Shown here: positions 54,355-63,054 of the stretch, in pieces
Layout: every line of letters begins with the position of its first letter
How positions within the stretch are numbered: the stretch's first letter is position 1
NCBI RefSeq assembly: GCF_014842255.1
Contig: NZ_JACYVH010000002.1
Location: 420,519 to 484,518 of the forward strand
Direction: 5' to 3'
Origin: Frigoribacterium sp. CFBP 13712
Lineage (GTDB): Bacteria; Actinomycetota; Actinomycetes; Actinomycetales; Microbacteriaceae
DNA length: 64,000 nucleotides
The notes under the pieces: model-generated
The model's input: the letters and a program-made list of their open reading frames with translations, nothing else
Database searches by the model: none
What the model was told of the DNA's origin: nothing
Translations under genes and position numbers: made by a program

Positions 54355-55728
54355 ATGACCTGGAACGATCCCCGCGGCCACGACCACCCCAGGTCGTCGA
54401 CCGTCACGCCGAACCCGCAGCCGGTGTGGTACCCGGTGCAGCCGGTGTTCAGCCGACCCGCGCCTCCTCGGCCCCGCGTCGCGAGCACGGTGGCGCTCGC
54501 GGTCGGGTTCACCGTCATCGGGGTGTTCGCGCTCGCCGTGGTCGTGTACTTCCTGATCTTCCTCCGCCCGTCGCTGATCGCGGCCGGCGCGCTGCTCGCC
54601 TTCGTGCCGCTCGCGATCGTGCTGGTCGGCATCTGGCTCGTCGACCGATGGGAGCCCGAGCCCCGGGTCGCGCTGCTGTTCGCGTTCCTCTGGGGTGCAG
54701 CCGTCGCCGTGAGCACCGCGCTCGTGGTCGACATCGTCGTCGGCAACGTCCGGGCCGTCTTCGGTCTCGCCGACGGCGACTCCGCCGATCTCTTCGGGGC
54801 GGTCGTGCAGGCGCCCGTCGTCGAGGAGGCCGCCAAGGGCTTCGGGGTGCTGCTGGTGCTCTGGATCTTCCGCCGCCACTTCGACGGCCCGGTCGACGGC
54901 ATCGTCTACGCCGCCACGGTCGCGGCCGGCTTCGCCTTCGTCGAGAACATCCAGTACTTCGCCGTGCAGGTCGCCGACGACCTCGCGACCGGCAGCCAGG
55001 GGCTCGTGTTCACGTTCCTGGTGCGGGCGATCATGTCGCCCTTCGCCCACGTCATGTACACGGCCTGCACCGGCGTCGCCCTCGGCTACGCCGTCCGTCG
55101 CACGGGCCCGTTCGGCGCCATCGGCTTCTTCTTCGCGGGTCTCGTCCCGGCCATCGCGCTGCACGCCCTCTGGAACGGCGCGCTCGTCGTCGTCGGCGGG
55201 GCGTTCTTCGCCTACTACCTGCTGGTGCAGGTGCCGATCTTCGCGGCGATGGTGGGGCTCGTCATCTTCCTGCGCCGCAGCGAGCGCCGCACCACGCACG
55301 CCCGCCTCGCCGAGTACGCCGCCGTCGGCTGGTTCAGCGCCGACGAGGTCGCCATGCTCTCGACCTCCGCCGGGCGTCGCCGAGCACGCCGCTGGGCCGC
55401 GGCGAACGGCCTCGGCCCCGCCATGAAGCGCTTCGTGTCGGACGCCACCCGGCTGGCGTCGACCCGGCAGCGGATGCTCAAGGGGCGCCGAGAGCTCGAC
55501 GCGGTCGCCGGCCGCGACGAGGCCGAGCTGCTGCAGGCGCTCGGCGCCAGCCGGGCCGCGTTGCAGGCGCCCGCCACCGCGTTCGCCGATCACGCGCCGC
55601 GGCCCGACGGCACGCCCTGGGTCGACGGATCGGGGCGCCCGATGGGCAGCGGCTACGACGGCGCGGACCGGGGGCGGCAGCCGGTGTACTACGACCAGTG
55701 GGGGCGTCCGCTGCCTCCGCAGTGGTGA
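54355..55728 (+). CDS. PrsW-family intramembrane metalloprotease
   Basis: A 457-residue protein. A proline-rich cytosolic tail precedes about eight helices. The PrsW catalytic motifs are complete: VVEEAAKG (EExxK), FAFVENIQY, FAHVMYTACTG and ALHALWNG. A soluble C-terminal third is rich in Arg and Ala. PrsW proteases cut anti-sigma factors or similar membrane proteins; the substrate is not visible nearby. TAAGGT six bases before the ATG suggests a leaderless mRNA. Confidence 0.92.
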   Translation: MTWNDPRGHDHPRSSTVTPNPQPVWYPVQPVFSRPAPPRPRVASTVALAVGFTVIGVFALAVVVYFLIFLRPSLIAAGALLAFVPLAIVLVGIWLVDRWEPEPRVALLFAFLWGAAVAVSTALVVDIVVGNVRAVFGLADGDSADLFGAVVQAPVVEEAAKGFGVLLVLWIFRRHFDGPVDGIVYAATVAAGFAFVENIQYFAVQVADDLATGSQGLVFTFLVRAIMSPFAHVMYTACTGVALGYAVRRTGPFGAIGFFFAGLVPAIALHALWNGALVVVGGAFFAYYLLVQVPIFAAMVGLVIFLRRSERRTTHARLAEYAAVGWFSADEVAMLSTSAGRRRARRWAAANGLGPAMKRFVSDATRLASTRQRMLKGRRELDAVAGRDEAELLQALGASRAALQAPATAFADHAPRPDGTPWVDGSGRPMGSGYDGADRGRQPVYYDQWGRPLPPQW

Positions 55729-55804
55729 CGGCCGCGCACCTCCCTCGCCGACCGCGCCCGTCGTCCCTCCGGGCGTCCTGCCCGTCGTCCGGCCGGGCGC
55801 GCGA

Positions 55805-56889
55805 TCAGGGCGTCGGCGCGGTCGCGTCGTAACGGCGGAACGACGGCGTCAGCCGGGCCACCACCCCGAGCAGGACGACGACGAGCGCTCCGCCGAGCAG
55901 CGGCGGCCAGGCGACGCCGACCGCGGCGACGAGTCCGACGAACAGGTCGCCGAGGCGGGGCCCGCCGGTGACGACGACGATGAAGATCCCCTGCAGGCGT
56001 CCGTGCATCGAGTCGGGCGCCGCGGCCTGCAGGATCGTCGAGCGGAAGATCGAGCTGACGTTGTCGGCCGCACCCGCCCCGGCCAAGGCGATCGCGGCCG
56101 CGACGAGGGCGACCGGTCGGGCGTCGGCCAGACCGTCGCCGAGAGCGCCGCCCGCTCGCATCGGCGTCAGCGCCAGGACGACCCCGAAGGCCGCTATGAA
56201 AGCGCCGTAGACCGCGATGGAGCGGTTGACCGCCCGGCCCTGCAGCCGCACCTGCCCCAGACGGCCGGAGAACACGCTGCTGAGCAGCGAGCCGACGGCG
56301 TAGGAGGCGGTGAGGGCTCCGACGGTCACCGCGCCTCCTCCGATCACCAGGGTGCCGACGACCGGGTACAGCACCCGCGGCTGTCCGAAGGTCATGGCGA
56401 TCAGGTCGACGACGAACGTGGTGCGGATGTTCGGCGAGCTCCGCAGGAACCGCAGGCCCTGGGCGAGCGACGACAGGCCGGGTCGGCTGGTCTCGCCCTC
56501 GGGTCGGATGGGCGGCAGCGTGAGGATGCCGACGAATGCGAAGGAGAAGAGCACGACGTCGACGCTGTACGTGAGCGGGAACCCCACCCCCGCGACCAGC
56601 ACCCCGGCCAGAGCGGGGCCGACGGTCAGCATCAGGCCGGTGCCGATGCCGCCGAGGGCCACGGCGAAGGTCGAGCGGGTGATGTCGTAGACCTCGAGGC
56701 CGACGGCGACGACGGTGAGCTGCGTGCCGATGCCGCTGACGGTGTTGCCGACGAAGAGCCGGGCGAAGGCGGGGCTCGCGCGGAGGGCGTCAGGTCGACG
56801 AAGAGCGGTCGTCGCGGTGCGCCGGGAGGAGTGGACAAGACTCCATCATCGTCGATTTTGCGCGGCCCGGGAGCGGAGGTATCGTCCAT
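55805..56889 (-). pseudogene. Broken MFS transporter gene (frameshift plus internal deletion)
   Basis: The N-terminus opens at ATG 56889 and reads normally to RPLFVDLTP. It must then shift by one base near 56785 to continue LRASPAFARLFVGNTVSG and on to TFAVALGGIGTGLM. The family sequence between helix 2 (STFAVAL) and LTVGPALAG is about 70 residues longer, so helices 2-4 with motif A appear lost; GCCCTCGGC at the join is a possible recombination point. The rest, through RLQGIFIVVVTGGPRLGDL, is intact. A sequencing slip in the C run could explain the frameshift but not the missing helices. Confidence 0.6.
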
Positions 56890-57017
56890 TCGTTCGCATC
56901 GATGAGCAGATCTCGGTGCGAACGGACGGTGGGTCGACCACTCGAGCCTCGCAGGGAGGACACGAGCGGTCGACCCTCCTTCGTCTGGTCGGGTCCGTCG
57001 GTGGTTGGATGGTCGGT

Positions 57018-57392
57018 ATGACTCACGACCCCAGCATCAAGCCCGAGATCGACGCCCCCGAGGGCCCCGCCCCCACCGAGCTGCAGATCGTCGACATCAC
57101 CGTCGGCGACGGCGACGAGGCGACGGCCGGTTCGACCGTCAACGTGCACTACCTCGGCGTCGAGTACGACTCCGGCGAGGAGTTCGACTCGTCGTGGAGC
57201 CGCGGCGAGCCGATCAACTTCCCGCTCGCGGCGCTCGTGCTCGGCTGGCAGGAGGGCATCCCCGGCATGAAGGTCGGCGGACGTCGCAAGCTCGTCCTCC
57301 CCCCGCACCTCGCCTACGGCCCCGCCGGCGGCGGTCACTCGCTCTCGGGCAAGACCCTCATCTTCGTGATCGACCTGCTCGGCGTCAGCTGA
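57018..57392 (+). CDS. FKBP-type peptidyl-prolyl isomerase
   Basis: A 124-residue single-domain FKBP without signal peptide, so cytosolic. Motifs are AGSTVNVHYLGVEYDSGEEFDSS, LGWQEGIPGMKVGGRRKLVLPP and LAYGPAGGG, ending TLIFVIDLLGVS. It catalyses cis-trans proline isomerisation. Its TGA overlaps the ATG of the aldo/keto reductase by one base, so the two are coupled. The spacer upstream (56890-57017) contains an inverted repeat CGTTCGCA...TGCGAACG. Confidence 0.95.
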   Translation: MTHDPSIKPEIDAPEGPAPTELQIVDITVGDGDEATAGSTVNVHYLGVEYDSGEEFDSSWSRGEPINFPLAALVLGWQEGIPGMKVGGRRKLVLPPHLAYGPAGGGHSLSGKTLIFVIDLLGVS

Positions 57393-58231
57393 TGACGGCG
57401 GCCTCGGCACCCTCCGTCGGGTTGAACGACGGTCGCACCCTCCCGAGCATCGGGCTCGGCACGTACGGGATGAACGGCGCCGAGGGTGCCGGGCAGATCG
57501 CCACGGCCATCGAGTCGGGCTACCGCCTGATCGACACGGCGCTGAACTACGGCAACGAAGACGCCGTGGCCGAGGCCGTCCGACGGGTCGACGTGCCCCG
57601 CGACGAGCTCGTGATCACGACCAAGCTGCCCGGTCGGCACCACGGTTACGACGAGACCATCTCGAGCTTCCACGAGAGCCTGGGCACCCTCGGTCTCGAG
57701 CGGGTCGATCTCTACCTGATCCACTGGCCGCTGCCGCGGGTGGACAAGTACGTCGACTCGTTCCGTGCGTTCGTGAAGCTGCAGGAGGACGGCCTCGTCT
57801 CGTCCGTCGGCGTCTCGAACTTCACCGAGGCTCACCTCCAGCGGCTGGCCGACGAGACCGGCGTCGTGCCGGCGGTCAACCAGATCGAGCTGCACCCGTA
57901 CTTCCCGCAGGCCGGCCTCCGGGCCGTCCACGAGCGCATGGGCATCGTGACCGAGAGCTGGAGCCCCCTCGCGAAGCAGAGCGAGCTGCTCAGCGAGACG
58001 GTGATCACGGACATCGCGGCCGCGCACGGGAAGACCCCGACGCAGGTCGTGCTCCGCTGGCACGTCCAGCTCGGCGCCGTCCCGGTGCCGAAGTCGGCCG
58101 ATCCCGGTCGCCAGCGCGAGAACCTCGACGTCTTCGACTTCGAGCTGTCGGCGGCCGAGGTCGAGGCCATCAGCGGCCTCGAGCGCGGTCGGCTGTGGGA
58201 CGGCGACCCCGAGACCCACGAGGAGTTCTGA
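57392..58231 (+). CDS. Aldo/keto reductase
   Basis: A 279-residue TIM-barrel reductase of the diketogluconate-reductase/prostaglandin-synthase group. Catalytic residues are Asp in GYRLIDTALNYGNE (with Tyr), Lys in ITTKLPG and His in LYLIHWPLP. The signature VGVSNFTEAHL and NADPH site VPVPKSADPGR are present. It reduces small carbonyls with NADPH. It is coupled to FKBP and closed by a terminator. Confidence 0.94.
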   Translation: MTAASAPSVGLNDGRTLPSIGLGTYGMNGAEGAGQIATAIESGYRLIDTALNYGNEDAVAEAVRRVDVPRDELVITTKLPGRHHGYDETISSFHESLGTLGLERVDLYLIHWPLPRVDKYVDSFRAFVKLQEDGLVSSVGVSNFTEAHLQRLADETGVVPAVNQIELHPYFPQAGLRAVHERMGIVTESWSPLAKQSELLSETVITDIAAAHGKTPTQVVLRWHVQLGAVPVPKSADPGRQRENLDVFDFELSAAEVEAISGLERGRLWDGDPETHEEF

Positions 58232-58250
58232 CCGGCACAACGCCGCGTCG

Positions 58251-58287
58251 ACCGAGCGCCCCCAGCCACCCGGCGGGGGCGTTCGGT
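58251..58287 (+). terminator. Terminator after the aldo/keto reductase
   Basis: ACCGAGCGCCCCC pairs with GGGGGCGTTCGGT (one wobble) around an 11-base loop. A TAGACT -10 box for the next gene follows at 58302-58307. Confidence 0.75.
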
Positions 58288-58341
58288 CGTCCGGCGGCAG
58301 GTAGACTGACACGCCGACTTTCCCGAAGGGTTGAGTGACTG

Positions 58342-60630
58342 TTGTCTTCTGAGCTGGACCGCGAACGCGCCTACGTGGGCACGCTCTACTCGCGACTCGA
58401 CGAGTTGAAAGCCGACGCCCGAGGGCGTCTCGAGACCGTACGGCGCGAGGCCGTCGGGGGCAATCACCAGAGCCGCAGCGAGCGCGACTCGTACGCGCGG
58501 CTCTACGAGGACACGATCGCGCAGCTCGGCGCCGTGGACGAGCGGCTCGCCTTCGGGCGCCTCGAATTGGAGGAGCCCGACGAGCTCGGTCAGAGCGGCG
58601 ACGTCGACGCCCCGGCCGAAGCCGGCGAAGGCGGTCGGTACCGCTACATCGGCCGCATCGGCCTCCGCGACCGGTCGCACCACCCGATCCTGCTCGACTG
58701 GCGCGTGCCGGGTGCGGCCGCCTTCTACCAGGCGACCGCGGCGACTCCGCAGGGCGTGCGGGCCCGGCGTCACCTGACCCTCGACGGGCGCACCGTCACC
58801 CGGCTCGAGGACGAGGTCTTCGACCCCGACCTGCTCGACCGCGACGACGTGCAGCTGCAGGGCGAGGGCGCGCTCATGGCCGCCCTCACCGCGCAGCGCA
58901 CCGGGCGCATGACCGACATCGTGGCGACCATCCAGGCCGAGCAGGACCGCATCATCCGCGCACCGCTCGACGGCGTGCTCGTCGTCCAGGGCGGACCGGG
59001 CACGGGCAAGACCGCCGTCGCGCTGCACCGCGCCGCGTACCTCCTCTACTCGCACCGCGAGCGGCTCCGCGGCTCGGGTGTGCTCGTGGTCGGCCCGTCG
59101 CGGTCGTTCCTCCGGTACATCGAGCAGGTGCTGCCGTCGCTCGGCGAGAGCGGCGTCGTGCTGTCGAGCCTCGGCGGTCTCTACCCGGGCCTCGAGACCC
59201 AGCTCGACGACGCGCCCGAGACGGCGGCCGTCAAGGGTCGCGCCGAGATGGCCGACCTGATCCGCCGTGCGGTCCGGTCGCGGCAGGTGCGCCCGACCGA
59301 GTCGACGACGATCGACATCAACGGGGAGCGCCTCGTCGTCCAGCCCGACCTCGTGGGCGACGCGATGCGTCGTGCCCAAGAACGGGGCAAGCCGCACAAC
59401 GAGGCTCGCGTCACGTTCAACAAGGGCGCCCTGTCGGCCCTCACCCGGTTGCTCGTCGCTCAGATGCGCGAGCACGGCACGACCGTCGACGAATCGGACG
59501 AGGCGGTGCTCCGCGAGGACATCCGCCAGTCGTACGACGTGCGGGTGCTGTTGAACACGGCGTGGATGCCGCTCTCGGCCGAGAAGCTCGTCGAAGACCT
59601 CTACGCCCGGCCGAACTGGCTGGCGTCGTTGACCCCGCGCTGGAGCCCCGCCGAGCGCGCCCTGCTGCAGCGCCCCCGGGGTTCGGAGTTCACGATCTCC
59701 GACGTCCCCCTCCTCGACGAGGCGGCCGAGCTGCTCGGCGAGTTCCAGGCCGGCGTGGACCCCGACAAGCTGGCGCGCAAGCAGCAGCGCAAGCGCGACA
59801 TCGAGAACGCCGAGCGCGCGATCGAGAACATGGGCGTCGAGGGCATGGTGTCGGCCGAGCAGATCGCGGGCGGGTTCGCCGAACGGGCCGCCTCGATGAC
59901 CACGGCCGAGCGTGCGGCCGGCGACCGCACCTGGGCTTTCGGCCACGTGGTGGTCGACGAGGCGCAGGAGCTCTCGCCGATGCAGTGGCGTCTGCTGTCG
60001 CGTCGGTGCCCGCTGCGGTCGTTCACCGTCGTCGGCGACATCGCGCAGGCGTCGAGCCCGGCGTCGGCCGACTCGTGGGACCGCGCCCTGCAGAGCCTCC
60101 TGGGTCGTCGTCGTCGCGGTACCGAGGCCCCGACCAGCGCCCCATGGACTCTCGAAGAGCTGACGGTCAACTACCGGACCCCGACGCAGATCGTGCAGTA
60201 CGCCGAGGACGTCGCGAAGGCGACCGGTCTGCGCATCACCCCGAGCAGGTCGGTGCGCTCGAGCGAGTGGCCGGTGCTCGAGGTGACCGGCGCCTCCTCG
60301 AGAGACGACTTCGTCCGCGCCACGGTCGACGCCGTCCGGGCCGACCGTGAGATCGACGGCGACGGGACCCTCGCGGTCGTCGCCCCCGCGCAGGCCGTCG
60401 CGACGCTCGTCGACGCGTTGTCGGCGGCGCTGCCCGGCCTGGTCGCCGCGGGCACGGCCTCGCTGACCAAGCCGGTGTCGGTGCTCAGCCCAGCGACCGC
60501 GAAGGGCCTCGAGTTCGACTCCGTCGTCGTCGTCGACCCCGAGCGCATCCGGACCGGTGCCGAGCGGGGCAACGCCAGCCTGTACGTGGCGATGACGCGC
60601 CCCACCCAGCGTCTGACCGTCGTCAGCTGA
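58342..60630 (+). CDS. helR: RNA-polymerase-recycling ATPase HelD/HelR
   Basis: A 762-residue superfamily-1 motor starting at TTG. The N-terminal coiled arm (RERAYVGTLYSRLDELKADA, about 5-75) is the HelD secondary-channel arm. Motor motifs are VVQGGPGTGKTAVALHRAAY (Walker A) and VVDEAQELSPMQWRLL (Walker B), and the end is SLYVAMTRPTQRLTVV. HelD frees RNA polymerase stalled on DNA or held by rifamycins. A rifamycin-type element upstream is not visible. A weak AAGGG site precedes the start by 11 bases. Confidence 0.88.
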   Translation: MSSELDRERAYVGTLYSRLDELKADARGRLETVRREAVGGNHQSRSERDSYARLYEDTIAQLGAVDERLAFGRLELEEPDELGQSGDVDAPAEAGEGGRYRYIGRIGLRDRSHHPILLDWRVPGAAAFYQATAATPQGVRARRHLTLDGRTVTRLEDEVFDPDLLDRDDVQLQGEGALMAALTAQRTGRMTDIVATIQAEQDRIIRAPLDGVLVVQGGPGTGKTAVALHRAAYLLYSHRERLRGSGVLVVGPSRSFLRYIEQVLPSLGESGVVLSSLGGLYPGLETQLDDAPETAAVKGRAEMADLIRRAVRSRQVRPTESTTIDINGERLVVQPDLVGDAMRRAQERGKPHNEARVTFNKGALSALTRLLVAQMREHGTTVDESDEAVLREDIRQSYDVRVLLNTAWMPLSAEKLVEDLYARPNWLASLTPRWSPAERALLQRPRGSEFTISDVPLLDEAAELLGEFQAGVDPDKLARKQQRKRDIENAERAIENMGVEGMVSAEQIAGGFAERAASMTTAERAAGDRTWAFGHVVVDEAQELSPMQWRLLSRRCPLRSFTVVGDIAQASSPASADSWDRALQSLLGRRRRGTEAPTSAPWTLEELTVNYRTPTQIVQYAEDVAKATGLRITPSRSVRSSEWPVLEVTGASSRDDFVRATVDAVRADREIDGDGTLAVVAPAQAVATLVDALSAALPGLVAAGTASLTKPVSVLSPATAKGLEFDSVVVVDPERIRTGAERGNASLYVAMTRPTQRLTVVS

Positions 60631-60731
60631 CGAGGCGCGCCTCGTCGGTCGACGGGCGCGACCCTCGTCAGCCGACGAGCGCGCGCCTCGTCAGCCGACG
60701 AGCGCTCGCCTCGTCAGCCGACGAGCGCGAA
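60618..60731. repeat. 23-base tandem repeat spanning two converging gene ends
   Basis: Three near-identical units begin at 60663, 60686 and 60709 (CCTCGTCAGCCGACGAGCGC), with two diverged units to their left starting inside the helR end. The last unit is the 3' end of the adenosine deaminase gene including its stop codon. Each unit contains the dyad CTCGTC-AGCC-GACGAG and so may terminate both genes. Confidence 0.85.
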
Positions 60732-61877
60732 CTCGCTGTCGAGCGCGGCGATGTCGCGCTCGAAGTCCGCGCGCAGCGTCTTCTTCTCGGCGGCGGGCAG
60801 CCAGCTCGCGTCGACCCCGGCGAGGGCCATGGCCCGCACCTGGTCGGCGGTGGCGCCGATCTGCTCGTGCACGATGCGGTACTCGGCGGCGAGGGTCGTC
60901 GGGAACATCCCCGGGTCGTCCGACGCGGGCACGACGTTCAGGCCCGCGGCGAGCATCGCCTCGATCGAGGCGCGTCGCCACGGTCGCCACGAGCGACGTG
61001 ACGTGGTCGAGACGACGGTGAAGGCCACCTGCTCGTCGCGCATGCGGGCCACGACGTCGTCGTCCTCGAGCACGTAGTACCCGTGGTCGATGCGGTCGCA
61101 GCCGAGCAGATCGAGGCAGGTGACGGTGTTGACGGCCGTGGGGGAGTGCTCCGACGAGTGGGCCGTCCGACCGAGCCCGGCCTCGCCCGCGAGCCGGTAG
61201 GCGTCGACGAACCGCTCGGGCGGGCCCGAGGTCTCGAGGTTGTCGAGACCGATGCCCGCGACGTACTCGTGCGGGTTGTCGACCACCTGCCGCACGAGGG
61301 CGAGCGCGTGCTCGCCGCTCCGGCTGCGATCGATGCCCTGGATCATCCGGCCGGTCATGCCGAAGTCGCGCTCGGCCATCCGGATGCCCTCGGCGTACGC
61401 CTCGACCGAGCCCGCGTACCCGAGCGACTCCAGGTGCGGTGGCACCGCGTCGAAGAACAGCTCGAGGTGACGCGTCGAGCTGCTGCGGTGGGCGTCCTCG
61501 AAGGCCTCGTAGACGATGCGCGTCAGGTCGTCGGCATCGCGCAGCACCTCGACGACCCAGTTCGACGCCTGGAACAGCGAGTACGACACCTCGGGCTCGT
61601 CGGCGCTCCGCCCCTGCGGCACCGGGATGCGGGTGTCGCGGTACAGGGCGGGGTCGGGCGGCAGCGAGTTGATGTCGGCGAAGATGCGCTCGGGCTCGGC
61701 CGGCAGGGCGAGCCCCTCGCGACGGGCGAGCTCGGCGAACGTGCCGGCCCGTACCGTGCCGATCAGGTGGCAGTGCAGATCGGTCTTCGGCAGTCGGTCG
61801 AGGTAGGCCCCGGGCAGGTCGCGTCCGGGCAGTGCCGCCCCGGGCAGGTCGCGTCCGGGCAGTGCGGTCTCACCCAT
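60714..61877 (-). CDS. add: Adenosine deaminase
   Basis: A 387-residue zinc TIM-barrel deaminase. LPKTDLHCHLIGTV gives the HxH metal pair (about 31-33), HSSEHSPTAVNT the catalytic region, RIDHGYYVLED the following His and PASDDPGMF the final Asp. The usual HAGE motif reads HSSE here, with serine-serine for alanine-glycine. The N-terminus carries a ten-residue duplication (LPGRDLPGA twice). The ATG overlaps the TGA of the binding-protein gene, so uptake and deamination may be linked. Confidence 0.85.
   Translation of the reverse strand: MGETALPGRDLPGAALPGRDLPGAYLDRLPKTDLHCHLIGTVRAGTFAELARREGLALPAEPERIFADINSLPPDPALYRDTRIPVPQGRSADEPEVSYSLFQASNWVVEVLRDADDLTRIVYEAFEDAHRSSSTRHLELFFDAVPPHLESLGYAGSVEAYAEGIRMAERDFGMTGRMIQGIDRSRSGEHALALVRQVVDNPHEYVAGIGLDNLETSGPPERFVDAYRLAGEAGLGRTAHSSEHSPTAVNTVTCLDLLGCDRIDHGYYVLEDDDVVARMRDEQVAFTVVSTTSRRSWRPWRRASIEAMLAAGLNVVPASDDPGMFPTTLAAEYRIVHEQIGATADQVRAMALAGVDASWLPAAEKKTLRADFERDIAALDSEFALVG
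61807..61865. repeat. 30-base tandem duplication inside add
   Basis: A 29-base block starting GCCCCGGGCAGGTCGCGTCC at 61807 recurs at 61837. It encodes the repeated LPGRDLPGA near the enzyme's N-terminus and keeps the frame. Confidence 0.85.
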
Positions 61878-62944
61878 CAGCGCGACGTCACCTCGCGCGC
61901 GAAGCGGTCGACCCACTCCGAGCGGGTCGGCACCAGCTCGGTGGGGTCGAGGGTCGAGTAGCCGGCGGCGACGGGGTCGGCGGCGATGTCGCCCACGACG
62001 GCCTCGATCGAGTCGGGCACCGTGGCCGACGGGTTGACGGGCAGGTCGCCGACGATCTCGGCGGACGCGGTCTGCGCCTCCTCCGACAGCAGGTAGTCGA
62101 TGAAGCGGTTCGCGCCGTCCACGTTCTCGGCGCCGGTGGGGATCATCGCGCGGTTGGTCGCCATGTAGCGCCCTGTGTCGGGGGCGGTCCAGGCGACGGG
62201 CTCGCCCGAGGCGACGAGGTCGGTCGCGAACCCGCTCAGCGAGTCGGCCGCGACGATCTCGCCCTGGGTCAGCAGGTTCGTGACCTCGGTCGACGAGCTG
62301 TAGAACTGCAGCACGCCGGGGGCCCACTCGCCGAGCTGCTCGAGGGCGGCGTCGATGTCGTAGGGTCCGTCGCCGTACTCGTCGGCGACGCCCGAGACCA
62401 TCAGCTGGCCCGCGGTGACCGAGATGTCGGGCAGAGCGACCCGGCCCGACAGGTCGTCGTCGCCGTAGAGGCTCCACGAGGCGGCCTCGTCGGCGGTCAG
62501 CTCGTCGGTCGAGTACATCGTGCCGTTCAGCTGGTAGCTGTAGGCCGGCCCGACGTACTCCTCCTCCGTCGCGAAGTCGGCGATCTCGTCGAGCGACGGG
62601 ACGGCCGAGGCGTCGACCTGCTGGAAGAGTTCGTCCTCCTGCCCGAGCGCCGCGTAGTAGTCGGAGATGAGCATCACGTCGACCTCGGGCTCGCCGCCGG
62701 CGAGCTGCAGCTGCGACAGGCGGTCGGAGTTCGATCCGGTGTCGACGACGACCTCGATGCCGGTCTCCTCCGTGAACGGGTCGATCACCGCCTCCTGGAA
62801 CTCCTCCACCCCGAACGGAAAGGTGCTGACGGTGATGCTGTTCGCGTCGGGCTCGTCGCCGCTCGACGAGCAGCCGGCGAGCACGAGGGTGGTCACGGCG
62901 ACGCCGGCGACGAGCGCCAGGCGGGTGCGGATGGTGGTGGTCAT
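61877..62944 (-). CDS. ABC transporter substrate-binding lipoprotein
   Basis: A 355-residue exported lipoprotein: signal peptide with lipobox VLAGCSSS (Cys about 25). The mature part opens ITVSTFPFGVEEFQEAVIDPF and resembles the spermidine/putrescine or iron type (cluster D) of binding proteins. AAAGGAC precedes the ATG. It follows an ABC ATPase of the PotA type and is coupled to adenosine deaminase. Permeases would lie beyond the window. Ligand unknown. Confidence 0.88.
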   Translation of the reverse strand: MTTTIRTRLALVAGVAVTTLVLAGCSSSGDEPDANSITVSTFPFGVEEFQEAVIDPFTEETGIEVVVDTGSNSDRLSQLQLAGGEPEVDVMLISDYYAALGQEDELFQQVDASAVPSLDEIADFATEEEYVGPAYSYQLNGTMYSTDELTADEAASWSLYGDDDLSGRVALPDISVTAGQLMVSGVADEYGDGPYDIDAALEQLGEWAPGVLQFYSSSTEVTNLLTQGEIVAADSLSGFATDLVASGEPVAWTAPDTGRYMATNRAMIPTGAENVDGANRFIDYLLSEEAQTASAEIVGDLPVNPSATVPDSIEAVVGDIAADPVAAGYSTLDPTELVPTRSEWVDRFAREVTSR

Positions 62945-62962
62945 GGTCGTGTCCTTTCGGGG

Positions 62963-62979
62963 CGGTCTCGGTGAGACCG
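62963..62979 (-). terminator. Small hairpin between ABC ATPase and binding-protein genes
   Basis: CGGTCTC-GGT-GAGACCG, a perfect 7-bp stem, lies 19 bases upstream of the binding-protein ATG in a 110-base spacer that also has a dispersed-motif copy at 63021. It could protect or modulate the binding-protein message. Confidence 0.4.
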
Positions 62980-63054
62980 GTCGGGAGGGGAACGCTGAAG
63001 AGCAGAGGGAGGGGGAGCCGAGGAGGCGCGGGTCGGCGCCGCAGCCCCCGGGTG

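Noticed and set aside
58302-58341. Rifamycin-associated element before helR
   Set aside because: I could not find a convincing inverted repeat there; only a -10 box and a weak ribosome site are visible.
60663-60731. Possible small CRISPR array
   Set aside because: The 23-base units are directly adjacent with no unique spacers, and there are no cas genes.
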